This document shows, one piece after another, positions 1 to 7,876 of a stretch of DNA of 42,119 bases. Numbering within the stretch: position 1 is the stretch's first letter; the number at the start of each line of letters is the position of its first letter. Source of the stretch: a virus. Location: positions 1 through 42,119 of IMG/VR virus record IMGVR_UViG_3300010354_000188. One strand, given 5' to 3'. Position numbers and translations under genes: made by a program. The notes under the pieces were generated by a model that saw only the letters and a list, made by a program, of their open reading frames with translations, did no database searches and was not told the DNA's origin.

Positions 1-108
1 AGTATCACCTTCACATCTTTTGATTTCAAGTTTTGTGAGATGAATAAGACTTTTAATTTCTTCTTCGTTTAAGTTCCAATCAGTTAGATTGTGTTCAGTA
101 ACTTCCAT
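1..108 (-). CDS. Small hypothetical protein, 3' end cut off by the window
   Basis: The reading frame starts at an ATG (108-106) and stays open for 36 codons to the left edge, so only the N-terminus is visible. The start shares one base with the stop of the upstream gene (TGATG), the same coupling seen at the next genes of this cluster. The visible residues are acidic and polar (MEVTEHNLTDWNLNEEEIKS) with no signal peptide. I do not recognise a family. It is probably the next member of a leftward operon of small phage genes. Confidence 0.6.
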   Translation of the reverse strand, partial: MEVTEHNLTDWNLNEEEIKSLIHLTKLEIKRCEGDT

Positions 109-476
109 CAGTCCCAAGAAATATTTTGCAGAAGAACACCAGGCATCACATAGGTCCAGCCCATTCCACCAACCTTATAATCCCATTTGTATTCGCGTTT
201 GTTGTGACTATCCCAAGTCACATATCCTAGAGTTTTATCAAACCGTCCCTTAATGGTGAGTTTCCATTTGTTAGAAAAGATGTTACGGGTACGCAATGCC
301 CCACCAGTTTCACGGGTTTCAATCACCTTACAGACATCTTCATAAGTTTGCAAACCAGTCTCTAGAATACACGGAGTTTCGTATACAAAAGGACGATAGA
401 TTTTAGGAGGTTTGGGTGCAGTTTGTGCGATTGCAGGTGTGGTCAATAAAATAGCAGCAAGAATAAAACTTTTCAT
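108..476 (-). CDS. Secreted small hypothetical protein
   Basis: I place the start at ATG 476-474 because it forms a TGATG overlap with the stop of the RlpA-like gene. A longer frame to 494 exists but would put six residues ahead of a clear signal peptide. The 122-residue product begins MKSFILAAILL and has a likely signal-peptidase site after AIAQ at about residue 18. There is no lipobox cysteine. The mature part is small, basic and rich in Trp/Tyr, with two cysteines (about residues 36 and 49) that could form a disulfide outside the cytoplasm. Family unknown. Its neighbour is a cell-wall enzyme, so an envelope role is possible, but that rests on context only. Confidence 0.65.
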   Translation of the reverse strand: MKSFILAAILLTTPAIAQTAPKPPKIYRPFVYETPCILETGLQTYEDVCKVIETRETGGALRTRNIFSNKWKLTIKGRFDKTLGYVTWDSHNKREYKWDYKVGGMGWTYVMPGVLLQNISWD

Positions 477-784
477 CCAATTACCCTCCAACAAACAACA
501 GCGTTTCCTTTTTTCGTAGATTCAATGTGTGCAAAAGCAGCATATGAAAGATCTAGGTCTGCATGAGAATATGGACCACGATCATTCACACGAACTATAA
601 CTTGCTTACCATTGTCCTGATTTGTCACCCTAATTTTACTGCCCATAGGCAAATAAGGATGAGCTGCAGTCCAACGATAAGCATCAAACCGTTCACCATT
701 GGCGGTTTTTTGTCCATGAAATCCATCTCCAATACCGTAGTATGTAGAAATTCCACAAGTTAATCCAGCAATCAATCCAATCAC
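473..784 (-). CDS. RlpA-like double-psi beta-barrel protein (putative lytic transglycosylase)
   Basis: This is the RlpA-type DPBB fold, which in bacteria cleaves peptidoglycan glycan strands. I take GTG 784-782 as the start because it overlaps the preceding stop (GTGA); a TTG at 799 would add five residues. In the resulting 103-residue protein, KTANGERFDAYRWTAAHPYL carries the positions matching the RlpA catalytic Glu (E31) and His (H42), and RVNDRGPY carries the Asp (D68). All three are present. The first 15 residues are hydrophobic (MIGLIAGLTCGIST), consistent with export. The SPOR domain of bacterial RlpA is absent, so this is a minimal catalytic domain. It could help lysis or local wall opening. 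Family assignment is strong; activity is inferred. Confidence 0.85.
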   Translation of the reverse strand: MIGLIAGLTCGISTYYGIGDGFHGQKTANGERFDAYRWTAAHPYLPMGSKIRVTNQDNGKQVIVRVNDRGPYSHADLDLSYAAFAHIESTKKGNAVVCWRVIG

Positions 785-999
785 TTTACAATCTCCCAAT
801 GTTCGTTTCCAGTTTTAGGAACCCAAGTACAGTACATTCGATTAAGAGAAACTAGAAAAAACATCGTATCAGTTTCCTGCTCAACTTCCATTGCATGAAA
901 GGATTCCATAATGTTCACGAAGCGATTCTTTGCTTTAGAACTCTTTGGAATAATATTCACAAAACGTTTTTTAATGTTCGGAGTTTTCATTGAGATCAT
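781..999 (-). CDS. Small basic hypothetical protein
   Basis: A 72-residue protein starting at ATG 999-997. A GGAGG motif lies ten bases upstream (complement of 1010-1014), which favours this start over the internal ATG at 990. The N-terminal half is basic and contains a short internal repeat, KKRFVNIIP and KNRFVNIME, about 18 residues apart. The C-terminal half contains MFFLVSLNRMYCTWVPKT. Its stop overlaps the GTG start of the RlpA-like gene, so the two are probably translated together. I recognise no family. Confidence 0.6.
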   Translation of the reverse strand: MISMKTPNIKKRFVNIIPKSSKAKNRFVNIMESFHAMEVEQETDTMFFLVSLNRMYCTWVPKTGNEHWEIVK

Positions 1000-1037
1000 A
1001 ATTTTTCAACCTCCACAAAGGTCATTGTATAGAGTTT

Positions 1038-1493
1038 TCAGGGTTGTGTCAAGCGGTTTGGGAAACTGTAGATAAAATCATTGAGTCCCAGGTATTCGTT
1101 ATAGAGTTGTTCTTCAATCTGTCTTGCCTCAACCTCCCATGGTTGATCAGAATAGTCCGTCTCCGTGTGGTCTATGCCCCTCCAGAGACGTTTGCCGTGC
1201 TTATCCTTCAGATTACCCATAACGTGTTGATAAACATGCCAGAGTTCGTGAAACAGCGTTTGTAGGTACAGATCATTATTCATCTGATTGTGTAGTTCAA
1301 TCTCAAACTCACGAGGACGATAGTTGCAGTCCATCACAGTACACCATCCGTAAACACCTTCTCGTGCAAGACCACGGTGATTGACAGTGATCTCAATTTT
1401 GTGCTTTGGGAGATACTTTTCAATGAACCAGTTCACTGCCTCAGTGCAGCGACGCTTGCTGTAATTGTACCCACTGGTGTATAATGTAAGCAT
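1038..1493 (-). CDS. SprT-like zinc metallopeptidase domain protein
   Basis: A 151-residue protein with a clear zincin motif HELWH at residues 82-86, preceded by a segment beginning NDLYLQTLF. A later acidic stretch, DQPWEVEARQ (about 117-126), supplies a candidate third zinc ligand, as in SprT/Spartan-like domains. It covers little more than the catalytic core. In cells, Spartan-type enzymes act on DNA-bound proteins. A phage version could process virion or DNA-bound proteins, but the substrate cannot be read from the sequence. Its start codon shares a base with the stop of a tiny upstream frame (TGATG), and it is transcribed leftwards with the small-gene cluster. Confidence 0.75.
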   Translation of the reverse strand: MLTLYTSGYNYSKRRCTEAVNWFIEKYLPKHKIEITVNHRGLAREGVYGWCTVMDCNYRPREFEIELHNQMNNDLYLQTLFHELWHVYQHVMGNLKDKHGKRLWRGIDHTETDYSDQPWEVEARQIEEQLYNEYLGLNDFIYSFPNRLTQP

Positions 1494-1597
1494 CAGAATA
1501 CTGCGTTGATTGCCACGTTACAGATCCTAACACCCCAGTTCATCAGAATCAGGAAGGATGTGACAAAAATCAATCTGTCCAGGGAGGAGTACCTCAT
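1493..1597 (-). CDS. 34-residue putative membrane protein
   Basis: A short frame with ATG at 1597-1595 and a TGA stop at 1495-1493 that overlaps the ATG of the SprT-like gene. This stop/start coupling recurs throughout the cluster and is the main reason to call it. The product has one hydrophobic stretch, LIFVTSFLILMNWGVRICNV, long enough to span a membrane, after a short charged N-terminus (MRYSSLDR). No good Shine-Dalgarno sequence is visible. Small one-helix proteins are common in T4-like phages. Function unknown. Confidence 0.5.
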   Translation of the reverse strand: MRYSSLDRLIFVTSFLILMNWGVRICNVAINAVF

Positions 1598-1618
1598 CGG
1601 TTTCGTGTGTCTTCACAT

Positions 1619-1647
1619 ATTATACGATCCCACAGGGGGGTTTGTGC
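1619..1647 (-). promoter_or_regulatory. Possible sigma70-like promoter for the leftward small-gene cluster
   Basis: A perfect TATAAT lies on the minus strand (complement of 1619-1624), 21 bases ahead of the ATG at 1597. The -35 position (GCACAA with a 17-bp spacer) matches poorly, so this is only a candidate. Confidence 0.3.
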
Positions 1648-1653
1648 CAGTTG

Positions 1654-1677
1654 GTGGACAGTTTTTAAGGTGTCCAC
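1654..1677. repeat. Inverted repeat next to a promoter (operator or terminator)
   Basis: The arms GTGGACA (1654-1660) and TGTCCAC (1671-1677) are perfect complements around a 10-base loop. The right arm ends one base before the -35 box of the rightward promoter. It could be an operator, or a hairpin separating two transcription units. It lacks a clean T tract directly after the stem. Confidence 0.45.
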
Positions 1678-1678
1678 T

Positions 1679-1707
1679 TTGACAAAAATAAAGTTACTTG
1701 TTAAGAT
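1679..1707 (+). promoter_or_regulatory. sigma70-like promoter for the plus-strand paralogue pair
   Basis: A perfect TTGACA (1679-1684), then exactly 17 bases, then TAAGAT (1702-1707, four of six matches to TATAAT). The ATG of the first rightward gene follows at 1732. There is no late box, which suggests early or middle expression. Confidence 0.65.
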
Positions 1708-1731
1708 CTGAATATCCATATCTACATCTAA

Positions 1732-2463
1732 ATGATCACCGTTTATTGGTCTCCATGGTATGCAAATACCACAACTTATAATGAAAATTATCTGACTCAT
1801 TATGAATTGGATAATGTTTATGGTGATCTTGTTGCACATAAAGATTCTGAGAACTCAAGAGATAATTTCTTTAATTGTTATGCCTTTAAAGATTTTTTGA
1901 AAAACATGTACTGTTTGAGAAATCCATATTCTGTGGATCTTCGGTATGAAAATGGACAGTGTATTTCTAATACACCACCCAAAACAGTTTATGATCTATC
2001 AATCACATCACAAGTAAAAGCACCGTCAGTAAAGGATGCATTGACAATTAACTATGGTGCTAGTTGGATATTTTTTGCAGATAAACCATTAAAGATTCAA
2101 ACGATGCACCCATGGATGCACGGAACTGAAGCAAGTAAAACTTCATTCTATGTTCCTGGATCTTTTGATATTTCAAGATGGTTTAGACCCATAGAAACTG
2201 CCTGTCAACTATTCCCAGGAGAAAATACTTTTAAGTCAGATGAAGGTGAACCTCTGATTTATATTAATTTCTTGACTGATGAGAAAGTTGTCTTAAAGAA
2301 ATTCTATTTAACTCAGGACATCATTGATTTGTCTATGAGTTGTTTGAAGCTTAAATATTTCAAATCATTTAAAGCACTCAATTATCTCTACAAAGTCTTT
2401 GTTCAGAGTAAATTGAAAAATAGGATTTTATCTGAGATTAAAAAGAATGTTATTGAGGAATGA
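1732..2463 (+). CDS. Hypothetical protein, first of two diverged paralogues
   Basis: A 243-residue cytosolic-looking protein. I recognise no named family with certainty. It aligns in order with its downstream neighbour: a segment beginning NYGASWIFFADKPLKIQT here matches NNPWIMACNQDVKFLFVE there, and a PGSFD/PGIID turn in both is followed by a similarly spaced strand-rich stretch. The two therefore appear to be an old tandem duplication with low identity. The N-terminus (VYWSPWYANTTTYNENY) and C-terminus (basic, probably helical) are unlike the neighbour's. It has its own sigma70-like promoter 25 bases upstream and no obvious ribosome-binding site. The adjacent convergent gene is a carbamoyltransferase, so a role in the same modification chemistry is conceivable but unproven. 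Confidence 0.75.
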   Translation: MITVYWSPWYANTTTYNENYLTHYELDNVYGDLVAHKDSENSRDNFFNCYAFKDFLKNMYCLRNPYSVDLRYENGQCISNTPPKTVYDLSITSQVKAPSVKDALTINYGASWIFFADKPLKIQTMHPWMHGTEASKTSFYVPGSFDISRWFRPIETACQLFPGENTFKSDEGEPLIYINFLTDEKVVLKKFYLTQDIIDLSMSCLKLKYFKSFKALNYLYKVFVQSKLKNRILSEIKKNVIEE

Positions 2464-2465
2464 GA

Positions 2466-3185
2466 ATGTTTAATAAGAAAATCAAATTGACGGCATATAC
2501 TTATGAAAATGATATTTTTATCAATGAAAAACCAACATTCAACAAAACTGATCAAGTCGAATGGATGAAACTTCTCCCATCATCCTATGAAAGATTTGAT
2601 CCAAATCTAGGATCAACTTTTGAAGTTGCCACTGCAAAAAATTGCCCAGGAATTAATAACTTTATAAGTAGCGGAATTAAATTTAAAATGTGGACTCATT
2701 TAAAAATTAGAGTTCATCCTAGCGGTGCAGTTCAAGAACTTCCAGGAACTGTAAAAGGAACTATTGATCCATTTGCTCAACATCCAAGAGAGCAATATGA
2801 ACATATTTACCAAAGAGGCAAAACTGCATTTAAATTGAATAATCCGTGGATTATGGCATGTAATCAAGATGTTAAATTTTTATTTGTTGAGTCTCATTAC
2901 TCAACGCATTTTATGAGAGAGAATAACATCTATATTGCACCAGGAATTATTGATTACAAATATCAAAGATCCACAAATATTCACTTGGTTTTAGATGTTA
3001 AGGAAACTGCATATGATTTAACTATTCCTTATGGAACACCATTGGTAACTTTATTCCCTCTTACTGAGAGAAAAATAGATATGGATTGGAAGATCCTCCC
3101 TAAAGAAGAATTCGATAAGGTTGCTAATATTTTCCCAAGATGTCCTATGAGAAAATATTATCAGTTAATTAAGAACCTTAACTAA
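2466..3185 (+). CDS. Hypothetical protein, second of two diverged paralogues
   Basis: I choose ATG 2466 because GAGG (2455-2458) lies seven bases ahead of it. An ATG at 2460 overlaps the upstream stop (ATGA) but is too close to that ribosome-binding site. The 239-residue product shares its central and C-terminal architecture with the upstream gene. Its best-ordered region includes NIYIAPGIIDYKYQRSTNI and then TIPYGTPLVTLFPLTERK, which looks like a beta-rich core with a conserved PYGTPL turn. The profile resembles uncharacterised phage and bacterial DUF proteins, but I cannot name one securely. Its last 21 bases overlap, in antisense, the 3' end of the carbamoyltransferase. Confidence 0.75.
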   Translation: MFNKKIKLTAYTYENDIFINEKPTFNKTDQVEWMKLLPSSYERFDPNLGSTFEVATAKNCPGINNFISSGIKFKMWTHLKIRVHPSGAVQELPGTVKGTIDPFAQHPREQYEHIYQRGKTAFKLNNPWIMACNQDVKFLFVESHYSTHFMRENNIYIAPGIIDYKYQRSTNIHLVLDVKETAYDLTIPYGTPLVTLFPLTERKIDMDWKILPKEEFDKVANIFPRCPMRKYYQLIKNLN

Positions 3186-4841
3186 TTTTTGTATTTCTGG
3201 AAGGTAAAGATATTCAATTTCACTTCTATTCAACGTGTCTATTGCATCCTCGATGGTTTCTACTAGTGGATCTCCCGCAAGATTGAAACTTGTGTTAAAC
3301 AAAATAGGAACACTGCTAATCTTCTCAAACTCTTGAATTAGATTATAGAAGTGTAAATTCTGTTCTTTCGTAACAGTTTGAACTCTACATGTATTATCCA
3401 CATGAATAACTGATGGGATAATTTCTGCTACTCCTTCCTTTGCTTCAACTGCATACATCATATGTGGAGATTCTTCCATTCCAACTAGATCAAACCAGTC
3501 ATGTACTTTTTCTTTTAGAATAGAACATGCAAATGGGCGGAACCATTCTCTGTGCTTGATTTCATTTACAATATCTTTTCCATCTTTGATGGTAGGATCA
3601 AATAAGATTGAACGATTGCCAAGTGCTCTAGGTCCACCTTCGGATCTTCCTTGGAAAATAGTGACAATATTTCCTTCTCTAATCAGATTTGCAATTTCTT
3701 CGTAAGAAGTATCTGAAACATCTAGATCATCAAACCCATTTAAGTATTCATTTGGATTGTATTCTGGTCCATAGTAAATTGATTTTTGTGTTTCGGGAAT
3801 TTCTTCCGTTAGAGTTGCGTAGACATATTTTGCAGCACCGATAGATGTTCCGCCGTCATGTGAAATTGGTTCGCAGTAAATATTAAGATCTGGTAAAGTT
3901 TTAAGATACTTATAGTTTGCGACACAATTGAGACCATATCCGCCACAAATTACAATATTAGTTTCTCCAGTCAATTCATGTGCTTTTTTGATAAGTTCAA
4001 TCATTCTATTTGATGTTTCTTCTTGAACAGCATATGCCATATCCTTTTGAACATCAGTATATTCTCCAGGAGTATCGTGAATATCTTCTTCTAGAATTTT
4101 ATATTTTCTAGTGTTGATTGCACATGAATTTGGATACTTGGGAATAATCAAGTTTCTATTTCCCCACCCATCAATAAAGAATGGTGGAATATCTTTATTT
4201 GGTTTTCCGTATGGAGCAAGACCCATTGTTTTTCCTGCTTCGATACAGTTCCATCCACAATATTCTGTGACTGCCTCATACATTTTAGTCAGACCAGGAT
4301 ATTCTGTGATGAACATATCTGGATCAGTTTCATTTAATCCAACTGCTTCTTTAGTGCCAACGTGCTTATATACTGTCTTAAACCCTGTTAGTTTAGTTGC
4401 ATGAAAAATGGTCTCAAATTCGTAGCAAATATCTTTTATTCCCTCAACAGATAGATATGAACCCGCACCATCGGCAATTACACAAGCAGCAGATTCAAAT
4501 CCAGAATTATAAAATCCACACGCAGCATGAAGTTGATGATGAGCTATATCAATATGATGTGTTTCGAATGTAAATTTCTTTTTTGCAAGTTTTCTAACAT
4601 ATGCTGGATAAAGATCTTCTAGTGTCCAATCTATTACTGGCCCATCTCTATGCGTGTGGCACACAACAAGATGATCAATATGATCAACATAGTCAAATAT
4701 CTTATGTAATCCCATTAGTGGAGTTGAATCATATTTGAGACCCGTTAATCTCTCCTCTTCAAGATAAAATATAACTTTTCCGTCTTTTAGCAGTGTTGTA
4801 CTTCCATTATGCCCACGGGCAATTGCTGCAATAATTGTCAT
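3165..4841 (-). CDS. O-carbamoyltransferase, NodU/CmcH/TobZ family (copy 1)
   Basis: This family makes carbamoyl-adenylate from carbamoyl phosphate and ATP, then transfers the carbamoyl group to a hydroxyl, usually on a sugar. The 558-residue length is normal. The N-terminal domain has the signature opening AIARGHNGSTTLL and the His cluster HHQLHA (101-106), followed by VIADGAGS. The C-terminal domain has GGPRALGNRS (402-411), REWFRPFA (431-438) and a late FNTSFNLAGDP segment. All the motifs I would expect are intact. It lies 24 bases downstream of a fibre-accessory-like gene on the same strand. No promoter is obvious between them, so it may be read from the late fibre operon. A second copy is about 23 kb away in the sugar island. 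Confidence 0.92.
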   Translation of the reverse strand: MTIIAAIARGHNGSTTLLKDGKVIFYLEEERLTGLKYDSTPLMGLHKIFDYVDHIDHLVVCHTHRDGPVIDWTLEDLYPAYVRKLAKKKFTFETHHIDIAHHQLHAACGFYNSGFESAACVIADGAGSYLSVEGIKDICYEFETIFHATKLTGFKTVYKHVGTKEAVGLNETDPDMFITEYPGLTKMYEAVTEYCGWNCIEAGKTMGLAPYGKPNKDIPPFFIDGWGNRNLIIPKYPNSCAINTRKYKILEEDIHDTPGEYTDVQKDMAYAVQEETSNRMIELIKKAHELTGETNIVICGGYGLNCVANYKYLKTLPDLNIYCEPISHDGGTSIGAAKYVYATLTEEIPETQKSIYYGPEYNPNEYLNGFDDLDVSDTSYEEIANLIREGNIVTIFQGRSEGGPRALGNRSILFDPTIKDGKDIVNEIKHREWFRPFACSILKEKVHDWFDLVGMEESPHMMYAVEAKEGVAEIIPSVIHVDNTCRVQTVTKEQNLHFYNLIQEFEKISSVPILFNTSFNLAGDPLVETIEDAIDTLNRSEIEYLYLPEIQKLVKVLN

Positions 4842-4865
4842 AATTATAAAAAATGATGAAGATAA

Positions 4866-5531
4866 TTATTCTGGTATTCCTAAGTAAGATTTCATTCTAG
4901 TCAAAAGTTGCTTTTGATAGAAATCTGTTTGCTTTAGATAATCTATATATTCTTCTACTGAATCATCTGGAAATCCAAATTCTGATTGTGTGGTTCTATC
5001 GGGGAACTCTAAAGGTGGATCAAATTTTGCAATCTTATCTTCTACCGTTGGATTTTTTGTCTCTAATGCATTGATTAATGCATTCAAATTAACATTTGCA
5101 TTTTTCCAGTGATCATAATTTTCCATATTAATTTCAATTCCAACTATTGGTCCTGGAACTGGTTTTGGTAAGGTTCTTGGATCGACTGGTGGCATTAAAT
5201 CTACTTCTAAAGGATCTGGAGAAGGATCTGTATTTTGAGATTGTTCTTCTTGTGCTTTCAATATTTCTTGGAATATTCTTTCTTGTTCTTTTTCTCTTTC
5301 AATTCTTACAATTTCCTCTTGTTCAAAAATTATTTCTTGTATAATTGAATAATCTTCAGAGTTCATAGAAATTATTTTTTCCTCATGAAAATAATTTCCT
5401 ATTTCAGGTTTTATTTCTGAATTTATTTGTATCCAATTTAAATTTGTATTAGATACGAAATCAGTGTCATCAGTGACATCTATAATAATATCAATTCCAT
5501 AATTATTTTTTTCTGTTCTGATGAAGTACAT
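4866..5531 (-). CDS. Fibre-accessory-like protein with acidic coiled coil and proline-rich linker
   Basis: A 221-residue protein with three visible parts. An N-terminal region of about 65 residues is strand-rich. A highly charged helix rich in Glu/Gln follows, probably a coiled coil (about 65-100). A proline-rich linker (DPSPDPLEVDLMPPVDPRTL, about 102-121) then leads to a C-terminal domain ending in a helical stretch. AGGAG lies just upstream of the ATG. It starts ten bases after the cysteine-rich fibre gene, the position that elsewhere in the window is occupied by tail-fibre chaperone-like genes, so I infer an assembly role. It lacks the YRQxLRD motif of those genes, so this is by position, not homology. 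Confidence 0.65.
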   Translation of the reverse strand: MYFIRTEKNNYGIDIIIDVTDDTDFVSNTNLNWIQINSEIKPEIGNYFHEEKIISMNSEDYSIIQEIIFEQEEIVRIEREKEQERIFQEILKAQEEQSQNTDPSPDPLEVDLMPPVDPRTLPKPVPGPIVGIEINMENYDHWKNANVNLNALINALETKNPTVEDKIAKFDPPLEFPDRTTQSEFGFPDDSVEEYIDYLKQTDFYQKQLLTRMKSYLGIPE

Positions 5532-5540
5532 GAGATTCTC

Positions 5541-7130
5541 CTAGTATAATACTACAACCAATCCATTTCCACCGTTTGGATATAATCTATTTCCACCACC
5601 ACCAAAACTTGCACTCGTTGAGATTCCAGCCCCCCTACCAAATTTAAGATCACACATATTTCCTCCATTTTCATTCAAGAGTGTTGAAAGTGGAATTACA
5701 TTCTCTGGTTGGTTTAGTACGGATGGATCATTAACAAATCCCATATTATAACATCTGTTTAAGCATGTGGTTGGATTTACACAATGAGCAAGTCCACATG
5801 GTATACATGAACATGCTGCTGTTCCAGATTGCTGAGTGCCGAAGTAATAAGTGTAAGCAAATCCATTACAAACATAAAGATATCCAGATGGAGTTGTTCC
5901 TGTAAAACTAGCACAACTGGAATAACGACCTGGACTATAATCTACACAATAGCACGTATATCCAGTTCCTCCAAAACTATAATCATATCCACCATTTGTA
6001 AAGTAATAACAAACGCAGAATGTTGAACCTCCACCACCAACATCACAATATTGTAAGGAAGTATCAGTCAATATCATTTCAGAATATCCACACCTCCCAT
6101 TATCAGAACTATTCCCTGCCTGTGCTCCAACTCCTATAGGAACGTCTTTGATAAACTGATCTCTAGCGCAGTTAGTTACACCACATATAGAGCATTCTCC
6201 ACCAATATATCCCACTGTATTTGTGCATTTAGTGTTTCTTCCTAAAAACGTATATCTTGAACTAAGACTTGATGAATTAGTGCAGGCACATAGGTTGGAT
6301 ATACACGCACAAAGATAATAACAAATACAACTTGTTGCACTAAATCCACTACCACTAAGATATCCAAATGTTGTGTGATATCCAGGTGGCATACATGCAC
6401 ATCTTATTGTTGGGTTAATCCAACAAGAAGAAGTATTACCACTAAATGAACTACCACCGCCAGAACATGTTACGCCGTCAAGGTATGAGTTATACAAAAA
6501 TTCTGGAATAACAACTCCATTACCTCCAGTTCTATTAATATCTCCTCCTGATGCAGTTCCTCCTTTATTATAATATCCAGAAATGTTGTTTTGATATCCA
6601 CAAACAGGAATAGAAAAACCTATAGAAATTGGATTATCATTTGAAGCATCTCTTGCAGTTGAGTTATTAGTACAAGACCAACTATATGCTGCTTCAGTCG
6701 CATTTGATGCCGTAATTGCAGTAAATCCAGTTCCAGATACGCTACTTGCACTTAAACCACCAATAGATCCAACATTAATTGATAGAGTTTGACCTTGTAC
6801 TGCATCTAAAGAACTGAATGTTTTTTCTGCATATCCGCCACCTGCACCAGTTAAATGCCCAATGAAGCACATGCAATAACAAGATCTTGGAAAAGCAACT
6901 CCAGAATCACAAGCACTTGAGTTATGGCAATATACATTTGTTCGATAGGAAGAACCAGCACCAACAACAATAACTTTTACGTTAGTTGATGTTGTTGGTA
7001 CTTGAAATGTGGTAGGTCCTGGAGTACTAAAAACTTTTACTTTAGTGAATACGCCTCCTCCACCACCGCCAGTTGCTACAGCCGCTGATCCAAAAGTTCT
7101 TCCCGATGCAGATCCTAGAAATCTTCCCAT
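5541..7130 (-). CDS. Cysteine-rich, glycine-rich fibre or adhesin protein
   Basis: The 529-residue product contains about 36 cysteines, many in CxC or CxxC pairs (for example CYCMC, IRCACMPP, CICYYLCACISNLCAC). It also has glycine runs and ends NGGNGLVVVLY, very like the GSGIVMLRY end of the glycine-rich adhesin at 16460-18172. The opening (MGRFLGSASGRTFGS) resembles that of the cysteine-rich protein at 30879-31601. I read it as a glycine-rich receptor-binding tip protein into which cysteine-rich sequence has been elaborated. Disulfides in a cytosol-assembled phage part would be unusual; metal binding or oxidation after lysis are alternatives. AGAGG lies ahead of the ATG. The accessory-like gene and a carbamoyltransferase follow. 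Confidence 0.75.
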   Translation of the reverse strand: MGRFLGSASGRTFGSAAVATGGGGGGVFTKVKVFSTPGPTTFQVPTTSTNVKVIVVGAGSSYRTNVYCHNSSACDSGVAFPRSCYCMCFIGHLTGAGGGYAEKTFSSLDAVQGQTLSINVGSIGGLSASSVSGTGFTAITASNATEAAYSWSCTNNSTARDASNDNPISIGFSIPVCGYQNNISGYYNKGGTASGGDINRTGGNGVVIPEFLYNSYLDGVTCSGGGSSFSGNTSSCWINPTIRCACMPPGYHTTFGYLSGSGFSATSCICYYLCACISNLCACTNSSSLSSRYTFLGRNTKCTNTVGYIGGECSICGVTNCARDQFIKDVPIGVGAQAGNSSDNGRCGYSEMILTDTSLQYCDVGGGGSTFCVCYYFTNGGYDYSFGGTGYTCYCVDYSPGRYSSCASFTGTTPSGYLYVCNGFAYTYYFGTQQSGTAACSCIPCGLAHCVNPTTCLNRCYNMGFVNDPSVLNQPENVIPLSTLLNENGGNMCDLKFGRGAGISTSASFGGGGNRLYPNGGNGLVVVLY

Positions 7131-7143
7131 ATTACATTACCTC

Positions 7144-7464
7144 TTATGCTGGTTCTTCAATACCATAAACTGCAACTGAAATTGCAGTCGTCGATGCGTA
7201 TGCCACCACATTTTTGGTTGCATTCAATACAACACCTGTTCTCTCTAGATCTCCATTTGCACTAATTGATGCATCATACTCAATGAATTCTGCATTTGAT
7301 GGAGTTGCCGTAGCAGCAATTGCAATTCTTGCAGTTGCAGTTGATGCTGAACGATTTAATACATTGATCGTAACCACTGCAAAAGTAGAAGCGGGCACAG
7401 TATAAACTGTTGTATTAGTTGCTGTCTGTGCAATTGATACTTGCCCTAAAATGCCAGATGCCAT
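7144..7464 (-). CDS. Small beta-sandwich virion protein
   Basis: A 106-residue protein, Ala/Thr/Val-rich, with alternating strand patterns typical of small T4-like cyanophage structural proteins. It begins MASGILGQVSIAQTA and ends ERTGVVLN...SVAVYGIEEP. The 572-residue cysteine-rich protein at 31598-33316 has the same start (MASGRLAN) and the same end (YERTGVVIS...SAQVWGYEG), so this may be the ancestral short form of that protein's flanking parts. A late promoter box (AATAAATA, 7489-7496) lies 24 bases upstream of its ATG. Confidence 0.7.
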   Translation of the reverse strand: MASGILGQVSIAQTATNTTVYTVPASTFAVVTINVLNRSASTATARIAIAATATPSNAEFIEYDASISANGDLERTGVVLNATKNVVAYASTTAISVAVYGIEEPA

Positions 7465-7488
7465 TTTAAATATTTTTTTATCTTGTTA

Positions 7489-7496
7489 TATTTATT
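7489..7496 (-). promoter_or_regulatory. Late promoter box
   Basis: The minus strand reads AATAAATA, the T4-type late core, 24 bases before the ATG at 7464 in the short gap between two virion genes. Confidence 0.6.
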
Positions 7497-7502
7497 GATT
7501 AA

Positions 7503-7871
7503 TCACAAGAACGCACCATAGAAATATGCCTTTGCTCTTGAAGTTCCATTAACAGTAATTGTATTGGTACTTGTTGTGACGCCAAGACCAACAAAATTAA
7601 TTTGAGTTGCAAGCCCAACATAAGTTCCGTTAGTGGAAATGCCGATCTGAGAACTTCCTTTAAAAGATGATGCAGTTACAACTCCACTTATAGTTGCATT
7701 GTTTGAAACCGAGAGTGTGTTGGTTGTTGTAACTCCACTTATTACCACATCTCCAGTCACAGAAAGTTTTGATGTTGGTACTGTACTTCCAATACCAACA
7801 CGATCATTAGTGGGATCTACAAAAATATTGTAATCTGATACTAGATTTGCAGTCTCTCTTGTTTTTCCCAT
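7503..7871 (-). CDS. Short tail-fibre-like repeat protein
   Basis: A 122-residue protein. An N-terminal segment, FVDPTNDRVGIGSTVPTSKL, resembles the entry to a trimeric beta-helical fibre, followed by short fibre repeats (ISGVTTTNTLSVSNNATISG and GVVTASSFKG). It then has TYVGLATQINFVGLGVT, which recurs almost unchanged in the 1998-residue virion protein. It ends RAKAYFYGAFL. It is probably a small trimeric fibre piece or a swappable fibre segment. The gap to the upstream S74 gene is only five bases. Confidence 0.7.
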   Translation of the reverse strand: MGKTRETANLVSDYNIFVDPTNDRVGIGSTVPTSKLSVTGDVVISGVTTTNTLSVSNNATISGVVTASSFKGSSQIGISTNGTYVGLATQINFVGLGVTTSTNTITVNGTSRAKAYFYGAFL

Positions 7872-7876
7872 TTATT

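Noticed and set aside
1494-1731. tRNA or other structured RNA in the gap
   Set aside because: No cloverleaf or anticodon arm can be folded by eye. The interval is explained by a small gene, an inverted repeat and promoters.
1594-1839. Minus-strand frame of 81 codons
   Set aside because: It lies across the inverted repeat, the rightward promoter and the start of the plus-strand gene, and its composition looks non-coding.
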